Assembly (NCBI GenBank): GCA_028874075.1
Contig: JAPPLU010000060.1
Location: forward strand, 215,281-279,280
Reading direction: 5' to 3'
DNA length: 64,000 nt
From: Chloroflexota bacterium
Lineage (GTDB): Bacteria > Chloroflexota > Dehalococcoidia > Lucifugimonadales > UBA3495
Position 1 is the first letter of the stretch; the number at the start of each line of letters is the position of its first letter. The translations under genes and the position numbers were made by a program. The notes beneath the pieces were generated by a model. That model worked only from the letters and a program-made list of their open reading frames with translations, did no database searches and was not told the origin of the DNA. Of the stretch, positions 49,966 through 58,665 are shown piece by piece.

Positions 49966-52092
49966 ATGGCAACTTGGACCGATGCCCAGATGTCATCCAT
50001 AGACAGGATGCTCAACCCCAAATCCGTCGCCGTAGTTGGCGCTACGCCCCGCATGCAATACGGCGGGCGCTTCCTGAATGCCATGTTGAAGGCCCAGGAT
50101 AGGGTGAACATATACCCGGTAAACCCGCGATACGATGAGATTATGGGCATCCGGTCATATCCCAGCGTGTCCGAATTGCCGGAAGCTCCTGACCTCGTGG
50201 GGATAGTGGTGCCCTATCACCAGGTCCTTAATCTATTGCAGGAGAGCCATGCCAAAGGGGCCAAATCCGCCATCGTAATATCGGCAGGTTTTTCCGAACG
50301 CGACGTTGACGACCGGCGTGACCTGCAAGCCGAGGTGGGCGCCTTCGCCAGAGAATCCGGCCTTCGTATCTGTGGTCCCAACTGTCTTGGAGTCGCAAAC
50401 GTGCAGGCTGATATCTGGCCATCCGCTTCCTCCCGGGGATCGGACGGATTGAGCGGCCCTATCGGCCTGGTCTGCCAGAGCGGCGCCTCCGCCTTTGGTC
50501 CGTTCCTGACCCGCGCTGTGGAGGAGGGTATCGGTCTTAGCCACATCATTTCCACCGGCAACGAGGCAGACCTGGATTTCTGCGACTTTGCCCGCTACCT
50601 GCTGGATCAGGACTCGGTAAGTGTGATAGCCGGCTTTGTTGAGGGTTTCAAGGACGCCCGAAAACTGGTCGAGGTTGCCAGAGTGGCTGCTGAAAAGGGC
50701 AAACCCATTGTCCTGATCAAGATCGGACGTTCCGATCTGGGTTCGAGGGCTGCCCGTTCTCACACTGCCGCTCTTACCGGTTCCGATGCCCTGTACGACG
50801 AGATTTTCGCCCAGTACGGCATCACCCGAGTACAGGACTATGACGAACTGTTGGAAGTGTCCCAGCTGCTGGCCCACACTGACAGGCCGTCCCAGCCCGG
50901 CGTTGCCGTGGTGTCCCATTCCGGCGGCATCAGTTCTCTGACGGCCGATATGTGCGGCCAGGCCGGCCTGGATCTTCCGCCTCTTACCGACGAGGCCCGG
51001 GACGGCATTAACGACGTACTAAAGGGCTTTGGCTGGGCGGCTAACCCGTCCGACGTTACCGGGTTTGCCAACAGTGATTCCTTCCCCGAAATCATGAGCC
51101 ACATGAGTGAACAGCCGCAGATCGGGACCCTTGTGGTGGCAAGCGCCGGCTCCGATACCCAGGCCGAGCAGGTCATTGCTCAGCGGGACGGCAGCGAGCG
51201 AGGCCTGGCCTTCCTGTGGACTGGCACGCGCTCCGCCACAGCTGGCCTTTCAAAGCTGAAGGAAGCAAGGATACCGATCTTCTATGTCCCCGACAAGCTG
51301 GCCCTGGGGCTGAAAACCCTACTTGGCTACCATGAGTGGTTAAATGCCAGAAATCAACAAGGTTTTTCCGTAAAAGAAGAAATAACTAATAATCAAAGAA
51401 ATATTATTGACGATATAAGGAGGGGAAAGCCCTCTGTTTTATCAGAATCCAAAAGTAAAGAATTGATTTCAGCCTGGGGGATACCTATAACTCGTGAGGC
51501 GCTAGCCCAAAATGCCTCGGATGCAGTGCGAATCGCCGAGGAAATTGGCTATCCCGTGGCCCTGAAAGTGGACTCGCCGGACATTTTGCACAAGACCGAG
51601 GCGGGCGTGATTCGCCTCGGGCTGGGGGATGCAGCCCAGGTAACTACTGCCTACGACGAGATAATGGCCAGTGCGACCCGAGCAGCTCCCGGGGCGAGCA
51701 TAAATGGCGCGTTGGTCCAGGAGATGGTATCCGGTGGAGTCGAAGTGATAGTCGGTGCATCCTATGACGAGCAACTGGGTCCTGTTCTACTGTTCGGCAC
51801 CGGTGGCGTGATGGTGGAAGTGTATAACGACGTCGCCCTCCGGCATTGTCCCATAACCAGGTCGGAGGCCCTCGGGATGATCAACCAGGTCAAGGGCTCA
51901 CGACTGCTCAAGGGCTTCCGAGGCGCTGCCCCTGCCGACGTGGCTGCCCTGGCTGACGTCCTGGTTCGGGTCTCGCAAATGGCGGCCCAGCTTGAGGGCA
52001 CCCTGTCGGAACTGGACATCAATCCCCTGATGGTCTTGCCCGAAGGACAGGGCGTGAAGGCGGCGGATGCTCTGGTCCTATTCAAGGAATAG
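49966..52092 (+). CDS. ADP-forming acyl-CoA synthetase (single-chain alpha-beta)
   Basis: A 708-residue enzyme that splits acyl-CoA, ADP and phosphate to acid, CoA and ATP. Order: CoA-binding domain (10-135, SVAVVGATP...CGPNCLGVAN), Succinyl-CoA-ligase-like domains (150-455, LVCQSGASAFGPF; SHTAALTGSDA with the likely phosphohistidine), a linker (458-511), then an ATP-grasp domain (512-705, GYPVALKVDSPDILHKTEAG; LDINPLMVLPEG). In archaea alpha and beta are often separate; this fused form is common in bacteria. The linker is coded by a sharply AT-rich patch. It would recover ATP from acyl-CoA made by the ferredoxin oxidoreductases. Start is ATG 49966 after GTGAGGA. Confidence 0.93.
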   Translation: MATWTDAQMSSIDRMLNPKSVAVVGATPRMQYGGRFLNAMLKAQDRVNIYPVNPRYDEIMGIRSYPSVSELPEAPDLVGIVVPYHQVLNLLQESHAKGAKSAIVISAGFSERDVDDRRDLQAEVGAFARESGLRICGPNCLGVANVQADIWPSASSRGSDGLSGPIGLVCQSGASAFGPFLTRAVEEGIGLSHIISTGNEADLDFCDFARYLLDQDSVSVIAGFVEGFKDARKLVEVARVAAEKGKPIVLIKIGRSDLGSRAARSHTAALTGSDALYDEIFAQYGITRVQDYDELLEVSQLLAHTDRPSQPGVAVVSHSGGISSLTADMCGQAGLDLPPLTDEARDGINDVLKGFGWAANPSDVTGFANSDSFPEIMSHMSEQPQIGTLVVASAGSDTQAEQVIAQRDGSERGLAFLWTGTRSATAGLSKLKEARIPIFYVPDKLALGLKTLLGYHEWLNARNQQGFSVKEEITNNQRNIIDDIRRGKPSVLSESKSKELISAWGIPITREALAQNASDAVRIAEEIGYPVALKVDSPDILHKTEAGVIRLGLGDAAQVTTAYDEIMASATRAAPGASINGALVQEMVSGGVEVIVGASYDEQLGPVLLFGTGGVMVEVYNDVALRHCPITRSEALGMINQVKGSRLLKGFRGAAPADVAALADVLVRVSQMAAQLEGTLSELDINPLMVLPEGQGVKAADALVLFKE

Positions 52093-52138
52093 CCCAGGCG
52101 GTGTGATCTGGGGGTTCCGTTGGGCGCCGAGTAACAAT

Positions 52139-52170
52139 GGGCCCGAAGGCGTTGCCTTACCTTCGGGCCC
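52139..52170. terminator. Terminator hairpin between convergent genes
   Basis: Perfect 11-bp stem GGGCCCGAAGG/CCTTCGGGCCC with a 10-base loop, between the acyl-CoA synthetase and the PPOX gene. T-tract weak on both sides. Confidence 0.65.
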
Positions 52171-52192
52171 ACACTTAAGCCAGCTGGACCTG

Positions 52193-52612
52193 TTAATCGC
52201 GTTGCTGCAGTATATTTCCCGCCCAATCGGTAATTTGATCAATCTTTACCAGGACGGCGGCTCCCAGGCGGTCGGGGTCGCGATCCAGTTCCGCCTGCAC
52301 CGTGCGGTGCATCACGTTGTTCCGTATTGCACCGTCTTCGTAAACGACGGCCTTGCCGTGGAAACGCCAGGTAATTCGAAGCGGAGAGTTCCGATAGAAA
52401 ATCACCACGTTTGGGTTCTCTGCCACGTTTTCCAGCGCTGATCTCTTGGCCCTCTCCCAGTAGGCCAGCGTCTCCCGGTCGAAGACCATCACGCTACCTT
52501 TCATACTGATTTGAGGTCGCCCGTCTGCCGTGGCAGTGCCAAGCAGGCAGGTGCAGCGGTCATCCATTGCGCTGTACAAGAGCTCACGCATCTGGTAGTC
52601 CAGATAAATCAT
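52193..52612 (-). CDS. Pyridoxamine 5'-phosphate oxidase-like flavin-binding protein
   Basis: A 139-residue split-barrel protein of the PPOX/F420 class. It has LGTATADGRPQISMKGSVMVFD, a typical first strand pair, AENPNVVIFYR and the ITDWAG end. Such proteins bind FMN or F420 and reduce small molecules, or act as sensors. ATG 52612 with AGGGTG upstream. Divergent from the large STAND gene, with 203 bases between them that contain the STAND promoter. Confidence 0.85.
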   Translation of the reverse strand: MIYLDYQMRELLYSAMDDRCTCLLGTATADGRPQISMKGSVMVFDRETLAYWERAKRSALENVAENPNVVIFYRNSPLRITWRFHGKAVVYEDGAIRNNVMHRTVQAELDRDPDRLGAAVLVKIDQITDWAGNILQQRD

Positions 52613-52677
52613 TCTGTCATCACCCTGTAAGCTGGGGGCAAATCAGATTAGTGAGCCCCCATCGTTCGGACGCTGGG

Positions 52678-52705
52678 TTTGAGTAAGGTACAAATATAGT
52701 ATAAT
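52678..52705 (+). promoter_or_regulatory. Probable promoter of the STAND-TPR gene
   Basis: Perfect TATAAT (52700-52705) with TTTGAG 16 bases upstream. A leader of about 100 bases follows before the TTG start at 52816. Confidence 0.55.
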
Positions 52706-52815
52706 GCGGGCCAACCCTCAAAGGTTAAATTGGCGGCCTTCCCCCGACCAACAGAGTTGTCTGCGGTGTGCAGCCGTAGCGCCTATTCCAAACCTCGTTT
52801 TGCTGGAGTCAGCCC

Positions 52816-55800
52816 TTGGTTAAGTGCCTTGAAATTCGGGACCTTACCGAGTCCGGCCAATTGCAACTGGCCTTGAGAATCAATGATGATTTAAGAACCG
52901 CCCCCCCAGTACCGTTTCGAATTCCTCTCGACGCGGCCGATCGGTCCGAGATTTCCTGGTACTTCCAGGAATACGCCGAATACCCATTTGGCCGTGCCAG
53001 GGAACGTGCGGAAGCCGTGGAGAACGGATTTCGCAACCTGGGCCGACTGTTGTTTGAGACTGTGTTTGGCCCCGCTCCGGCCAGGGAATTGCTGGATTCG
53101 GCTGCGGGAGAAGGCCTGGCCGAATATCAGCTGACCCTCGTTTCCGGCCAGGCCCAATTCCACTCTCTCCCTTGGGAACTGTTAAACAGTCCGGAAACGG
53201 GCTACTTGTCGTCAACCCTGAACTCCGTAGTAAGGCAAAATGTCGACTCGCCTTTGGACATTGCTCAACACTCCCTTGGCAGCCAGCAACTGAACGTGCT
53301 GTTAATGGCGCCCTATGCCGAAGCACCAGGCGAGAAATACGCCGGTGGACTTGCTCCTTCACTGGTGCCGGTCTTGGAATCACTGGACGTGCAGGTAGAA
53401 CTGGACTTTGTACGTCCACCATCTCTGGACTCCCTGGCACGTGCCGCAGCAGATAATCCGTCCCGTTACCATCTCCTTCATCTGGACGGTCTGTTGTTCG
53501 ACGAGGAGGGGAATGTCCTTCTCGAGGCGCCGGATTCTTCCTCCAAGGCGATAACGCCGGTGCAGTTGGCCGAGGCAATAGCAGAATCAGGGATACCATT
53601 GGTTTTCCTTTCGTCCGGCGACCGGGGCTCCCGTCAGGGACCTCAACTGCAAGGCTGGGAGTTGCTTGGGACGGAACTGGTCAGCGCCGGAGTACCGGTG
53701 GCAATAGTCCTCCCGAATTTCGTACGTGGGTCCGCTGCAGTCGAGGGTTTCCTGCGCCGCTTCTACCAGGCTATAGTTGGCGGCTCCGAAGCAGGGGTGG
53801 CCATCGCCGCAGTCCGTGCGTGGCTGATGGAGGAACCTCACCGGCCGACTGTCGCTGGTCCGCAAGTATCCTGGGACTGGATTACTCCTGTCCTTTATCA
53901 GCGTACAACTTACACTCCACCGGCCATTGAAGTGGAAAGGGCCAGTCCCCTGGCAGCGCCGGTCATACAGGCCCAGCCTGAACAGGAGGCGGAAGGCCAG
54001 TTCCCTGCTGCCGGCCAGTACGGTCTTGTGGGACGCCAGTCCGAGATGGCGCGACTTGACCGACAATTGCAAAGGGATTCAGTTGTAGTTATGTATGGCT
54101 CCACGGGTGTTGGGAAGACGGAGGTAGCCCTGGGCCTGGCGCGATTGATCGATAAGACTGGGCGCGGAGCGTATCCAGGTGGCGTCTTCTACACTCCCTT
54201 TGATGCAGCTCATTCCGCCAGCCTGGAGCGAGTTATTCACGAAATAGGCACGGCGGTGCTCGGGTTAAGATTCGCAGACCTGAATGCCCAAAGGCAGCGA
54301 GGCTGGGTGGTTGAATACCTGAAAGAGCAGCCCTCGCTACTCATCCTTGATGGCGCGGAGAACATTGCCGGCTTCCCGGCGGGCACCCCGGGGTTGCTGG
54401 AGGAGCGCGAGCAAGCGGAACTGGCTGAGTTCATTGAAGAAGTCGCCGTTTCGGGCCCCAGCAAGGTTTTGTTGACCAGCAGGAGAGTAATCGAAGACTG
54501 GCTCGATCTTCCTTATGGCGTGATGGAACTAGGGGGCTTGGACCGTTTTGACCGGAATGACCTGGCTGGCGCAATTCTGACTAAAGCTGGTGTTTCCCAG
54601 GACCGGATTAACGAGGAAGTACCGGCGTTGATGGACGACATCCAGGGCCACCCCCTGGCCTGCCAGATCGCGCTGCCATTGCTAAAGGACCTTCCTGCAT
54701 CGGTGATTCGCAATGAACTGCAAGCTGGAATGAGCCAGTTGCCGGAATCGACGAGGGAAGAGGGTCGGGATGATTTTCTCACCGCCCTGATGGAATATTC
54801 CTGGAGCAAGATGTCCCACCGGAGCCGGACGCATTTGCCTTTCCTGTCCCTGTTCCAGCGGCGCATCATGATGGACATCCTTACCCACATCACGCAGGAA
54901 TCTGCCTACCGTGGCGCAATGGGAGAGGAACTGGGCTGGGGCGCCTGCCGAACCCTCCTCCGGTCCGGCCTGGCAGCGGGTTTTCTGGAGCCCATATCCC
55001 CCAGCGTCTACCAGATTCACCCCGCCCTGCCGCGATTCCTGGGCTCAAAGCTCGGGCGTCAGTTGCGGGCCGACGCCATTGGCCGCCTGGAAGCCGAGTT
55101 TGTGCGCGTTTACGCCGACACTGCTGACTACTTCATGGAGTCTCTTTATGAGAACCAGGACTCCGGCGCCACCGCAGTGCTGGCGGAAGAGGGCAACCTG
55201 AACCAGAGTCTTGGGCTGGCCCTGGAAGCTAGGCAATGGGACGAGGCGCAGCTTATTCTTCAACCACTGGCCCAGGTGTATCGGATGCAGCGACGCATTC
55301 CCGAGTTGCGCCGACTGCGGGGGCAACTATTGGAAGCGGTAGGCGGCACGGCCGATGCGGCAGTCGAAGCGGGCGCCATTGATCTTTGGCTCTACCTGCT
55401 GGGCACCGATGTCAGCGAATCGGTTGAACAGGGCGAGGTGGGGCGCGCCCAGGAGTTGAACCAGCAGTTGTCCGACTATTTGACTGTCCAGCCGGGGGCC
55501 GACGCTGATCCTCGGGTTGCTTCTGTTTACCACCAGTTTGGCGCCATTGCCCTGCTTTATCGCAGGCTTGACGAGGCCGCAGGATGGTTCCAGCGCTCGC
55601 TGGAGATAATTGAGAGCGGCGACGACCGGGCGGCAGTGGCTGACGACTATTTTGCCCTCGGCCAGGTGCGTCAGTACCAGCGCCTTTATACCGAGGCCAA
55701 GGAGTGGTACAGCAAGGCCCTGGATATTCACCAGCGCCTTCCCGACGAGGAAGAGATGGTCAAGGACTACCGGGCCCTTGGCATGGTCACTCAGCTCAAA

Positions 55801-56490
55801 TTCGAGCATAAAGAGGCGGAAAGCTGGTATCACCGGGCTCGGGATATGGTAGAAGACCAAAGGGACGAGGAAACTGCCGCGCAGGTCTATCACGAATTGG
55901 GTACTGTGTGCCACGCCCAGTACAACTTTGATGAGGCCAAGAACTGGTATCAGCAGGCGCTGGGCCTCTGCGACCGTCTGGGTAATCAGTCCCAGATGGC
56001 AACCGAGCTTCACTTCCTTGGCTTGCTGGAACAGGATCGGGGCATAGTTTACGAAGAGGCCGAAGAGTGGTATCTGGCAGCTCTGGAGCGAAAAGAAGAA
56101 CTGGGAGACCGCCGTGGCGCCGGCGACGAATGCCGTCAGCTGGGCGTACTTTTCCACGAGCAAAAGCTTTACGACCAGGCGGCGAACTGGTACCACCAGG
56201 CTCGTGAGATATTCGAGGAAATGGGCGACGTGCAGCGCGTTGCCCGGACCTACGGGCAGCTGGGTATGGTTGCCGAGGAGACGGACAATATCACCGGCGC
56301 CCTAGAGTGGACGGCACGCACCTACCAGTTGGTCACGGAGTATGACCTTCCCGTGATGGTACAGGTAAAGGCTCACCTCGCACGTCTTCGTGACAAATTG
56401 GGAGAGGATAACTTTGCCCAATGGTGGCTGGATTTCACCGGCGATGAAGCGCCGGGGGATTTGGACGTGGATACCAGCGGCATTCTTTAG
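52816..56490 (+). CDS. CHAT (catalytically dead)-STAND NTPase-TPR protein
   Basis: A 1224-residue signalling protein. Residues 60-370 form a CHAT (caspase-like) domain with FHSLPWELL and the final FYQAIVGG...AVRAWL. Both catalytic residues are absent: the GHG histidine is replaced in LLHLDGLLF (220-228), and the AC cysteine is replaced in FLSSGDRGS (264-272). Residues 405-700 form an NB-ARC/STAND NTPase: Walker A GSTGVGKT (428-435), Walker B LLILDGAE, arginine-bearing LLTSRR, and GHPLACQIALPLL. A winged-helix-like linker follows, then about seven TPRs (930-1190) of the AxxWYxxAL type. Start TTG 52816 follows TGGAG. STAND proteins assemble on ligand binding; here the effector looks non-proteolytic. 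No defence genes flank it. Confidence 0.9.
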   Translation: MVKCLEIRDLTESGQLQLALRINDDLRTAPPVPFRIPLDAADRSEISWYFQEYAEYPFGRARERAEAVENGFRNLGRLLFETVFGPAPARELLDSAAGEGLAEYQLTLVSGQAQFHSLPWELLNSPETGYLSSTLNSVVRQNVDSPLDIAQHSLGSQQLNVLLMAPYAEAPGEKYAGGLAPSLVPVLESLDVQVELDFVRPPSLDSLARAAADNPSRYHLLHLDGLLFDEEGNVLLEAPDSSSKAITPVQLAEAIAESGIPLVFLSSGDRGSRQGPQLQGWELLGTELVSAGVPVAIVLPNFVRGSAAVEGFLRRFYQAIVGGSEAGVAIAAVRAWLMEEPHRPTVAGPQVSWDWITPVLYQRTTYTPPAIEVERASPLAAPVIQAQPEQEAEGQFPAAGQYGLVGRQSEMARLDRQLQRDSVVVMYGSTGVGKTEVALGLARLIDKTGRGAYPGGVFYTPFDAAHSASLERVIHEIGTAVLGLRFADLNAQRQRGWVVEYLKEQPSLLILDGAENIAGFPAGTPGLLEEREQAELAEFIEEVAVSGPSKVLLTSRRVIEDWLDLPYGVMELGGLDRFDRNDLAGAILTKAGVSQDRINEEVPALMDDIQGHPLACQIALPLLKDLPASVIRNELQAGMSQLPESTREEGRDDFLTALMEYSWSKMSHRSRTHLPFLSLFQRRIMMDILTHITQESAYRGAMGEELGWGACRTLLRSGLAAGFLEPISPSVYQIHPALPRFLGSKLGRQLRADAIGRLEAEFVRVYADTADYFMESLYENQDSGATAVLAEEGNLNQSLGLALEARQWDEAQLILQPLAQVYRMQRRIPELRRLRGQLLEAVGGTADAAVEAGAIDLWLYLLGTDVSESVEQGEVGRAQELNQQLSDYLTVQPGADADPRVASVYHQFGAIALLYRRLDEAAGWFQRSLEIIESGDDRAAVADDYFALGQVRQYQRLYTEAKEWYSKALDIHQRLPDEEEMVKDYRALGMVTQLKFEHKEAESWYHRARDMVEDQRDEETAAQVYHELGTVCHAQYNFDEAKNWYQQALGLCDRLGNQSQMATELHFLGLLEQDRGIVYEEAEEWYLAALERKEELGDRRGAGDECRQLGVLFHEQKLYDQAANWYHQAREIFEEMGDVQRVARTYGQLGMVAEETDNITGALEWTARTYQLVTEYDLPVMVQVKAHLARLRDKLGEDNFAQWWLDFTGDEAPGDLDVDTSGIL

Positions 56491-56615
56491 GAATCCTCTT
56501 GACGCCGGGGTAAGAGCAAGTTGTTCGTTGCGACCCACTTCGAAAGCCAGGCCACTTGTCTACAAGGATTCGCAGCCGTGGTTCCCCTATATCAGGTCGG
56601 ATAAGGAGGCAAGAA

Positions 56616-58628
56616 ATGGCAGTAGGCAGAATAGAAATTACCTCCCGTCAACCTTTCGCCAATGGCGAGTCCTTTGGCGACGTAGGCCCGTATGAACAGG
56701 TGGACGGTACGGTTTATTTCACCGTAGACCCGGTGAATCCCTTCAATGAGACGGTTACCGACCTGAGGCTAGCCCCTCGTAGCAATACCGGAGAAGTTCA
56801 CTTTTGTTCTGATTTCAGGGTTCTGAAGCCAGTAGACCAGGACAAGGGGAACGGCAGGCTCTTCTTTGACATTCTCAACCGCGGTAGGGGGCCCTGCCTG
56901 CGGAACTTCAACAACGCCCCTGACCTTGCCCCCGACGTTCCTCTGGAAGCAGGCAACGGCTTTTTGATGCGGCATGGCTACACTGTGGCCTGGTGCGGAT
57001 GGCAGCACGACGCCCCCGATGTGCCGGGAGTGCTCCGCCTCTATCCTCCCGAAGCCCGAAACAACGACGGAACCCGGATTACCGGAAACCTGGTGGTCAC
57101 CTTCGTGCCCAACGAACCGATAAACGAGGTTTTCGTCTCCGATAGGAATCACAGGCCCTACCCATCCAATAACCTGGAGGACTGGAACTCGTACATGACC
57201 GTCCAGGATCACGAAGACGGACCGGAAACTGTGATTCCCCGGGAACAATGGCGTTTTGCCAGAATGATGGATGGGCAGCTAGTACCCGACGCCAATTACG
57301 TCTATAAGGAGTCCGGATTCGAGCCCGGCAAGGTATACCAGGTGATATATTCCACCACCGGTGCGCCCATAGTAGGCGCCGGATTGCTGGCGACCCGGGA
57401 ACTGGCTTCGTTCCTTCGCCACGGCACCGAGCAGGAAGGAAATCCCTGCGCAGGCTCACTGGAATTTGCATACAGCTTCGGCTCTTCGCAGAGTGGTCGC
57501 TTCCTGAGAGATATGCTCTATTACGGCCTCAATTACGATGAGCAAGGCCGCCGTGTATTCGACGGTTTGATTCCCCACGTCGCTGGCGCCAAGCACGGCG
57601 AGTTCAACCAGCGGTTTGCCCAGCCCTCCAGCCAGGCCAGCCGCAGCCCCAATAATATGTTCCCCTTCAGTGACATTGACCAGACCGACCCGGTAACGGG
57701 CAAGACCGACGGAGTGCTTACTCGCTCTGCTGCCCAGGGTCCCCTGCCAAGGGTTATGTACACCTATACTTCCTCCGAATATTGGGGCGGCGGCGGCGCT
57801 ATGGTCCACATTGACATTGCCGGTTCCCGCGACCTGGAAGTTCCCGAAGAGGTGCGAATCTATCACTTTGGCGGCGCCCAGCACCCGCTGGGAACGCCAT
57901 ACCTGAGGGACAGCGACCCGTCAAACGGCAGCAAGGGACAACAGCCTTTTAACTGCCTGGATTACCGTCCGCTGCTCCGGGCGGCCCTGGTGAACCTGGA
58001 CCGCTGGGTCACCGAGAGAACTCCCGCGCCGGCCAGCCAGTACCCGCGTCTGGATAACGGGACGGCAGCAAGTGCGGACACGGTATCAAAGTCCCTGCGT
58101 CGGATTCCGGGCGTAAACACTCCCGATCCCTACCGACTCTTCCGCCGTATGGACTTCGGTCCCGAAACCGGTGTGGCCACCAACGTACCGGCCGCTATGG
58201 GCGAACCATTTCCACTGCTGGTGCCCTCAGTGGACGAGGACGGCAACGAACAAGCGGGTATTCGCCTTCCATTGACCACCGTTCCTCTGGCCACCCACAC
58301 CGGCTGGAACTTGAGGCACGCGGAAATTGGCGGTGAGGGCCAAATCCTGTCGTCCGGTGGCGCCACTGGCGGTACCCTTGCTGGTTCCACGATTCCTTTT
58401 CCTGCAACCCGGGCCGAAAGGGAGGCCTCTGGTGACCCTCGGCTATCCATAGAGGAAAGGTATGCTTCCAGGGAAGACTATTTGGCTCAAATACGGGAGG
58501 CTGCAGAGGAGTTGGTTAACAAAGGCTATGTTCTCGCCGAAGACGTGGAATTGCTGGTCTCCCAAGCCTCCGACCATTATGTCGAATTGACCAGCCGGGT
58601 CCCTGAAGCGCAGGCGGCAGACAACTAG
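56616..58628 (+). CDS. Large alpha/beta hydrolase (Abhydrolase_10-like)
   Basis: A 670-residue protein resembling the alpha/beta hydrolase group PF20091. The nucleophile is probably the Ser in FGSSQSGR (GxSxSG), about residue 290. The Asp in LPHVAGAKHGEF or a later acidic residue and the His in VRIYHFGGAQH complete the plan. An N-terminal beta-rich region (1-200) precedes the hydrolase. It lacks a signal peptide. Start is ATG 56616 after AAGGAGG; the frame is open to 56556. It precedes the MmgE/PrpD gene by 37 bases, so they likely form an operon. The substrate is an ester or amide of unknown nature. Confidence 0.8.
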   Translation: MAVGRIEITSRQPFANGESFGDVGPYEQVDGTVYFTVDPVNPFNETVTDLRLAPRSNTGEVHFCSDFRVLKPVDQDKGNGRLFFDILNRGRGPCLRNFNNAPDLAPDVPLEAGNGFLMRHGYTVAWCGWQHDAPDVPGVLRLYPPEARNNDGTRITGNLVVTFVPNEPINEVFVSDRNHRPYPSNNLEDWNSYMTVQDHEDGPETVIPREQWRFARMMDGQLVPDANYVYKESGFEPGKVYQVIYSTTGAPIVGAGLLATRELASFLRHGTEQEGNPCAGSLEFAYSFGSSQSGRFLRDMLYYGLNYDEQGRRVFDGLIPHVAGAKHGEFNQRFAQPSSQASRSPNNMFPFSDIDQTDPVTGKTDGVLTRSAAQGPLPRVMYTYTSSEYWGGGGAMVHIDIAGSRDLEVPEEVRIYHFGGAQHPLGTPYLRDSDPSNGSKGQQPFNCLDYRPLLRAALVNLDRWVTERTPAPASQYPRLDNGTAASADTVSKSLRRIPGVNTPDPYRLFRRMDFGPETGVATNVPAAMGEPFPLLVPSVDEDGNEQAGIRLPLTTVPLATHTGWNLRHAEIGGEGQILSSGGATGGTLAGSTIPFPATRAEREASGDPRLSIEERYASREDYLAQIREAAEELVNKGYVLAEDVELLVSQASDHYVELTSRVPEAQAADN

Positions 58629-58665
58629 GTCGCCCTTGAATCTGACCCATATTCTGGAGAGACCT

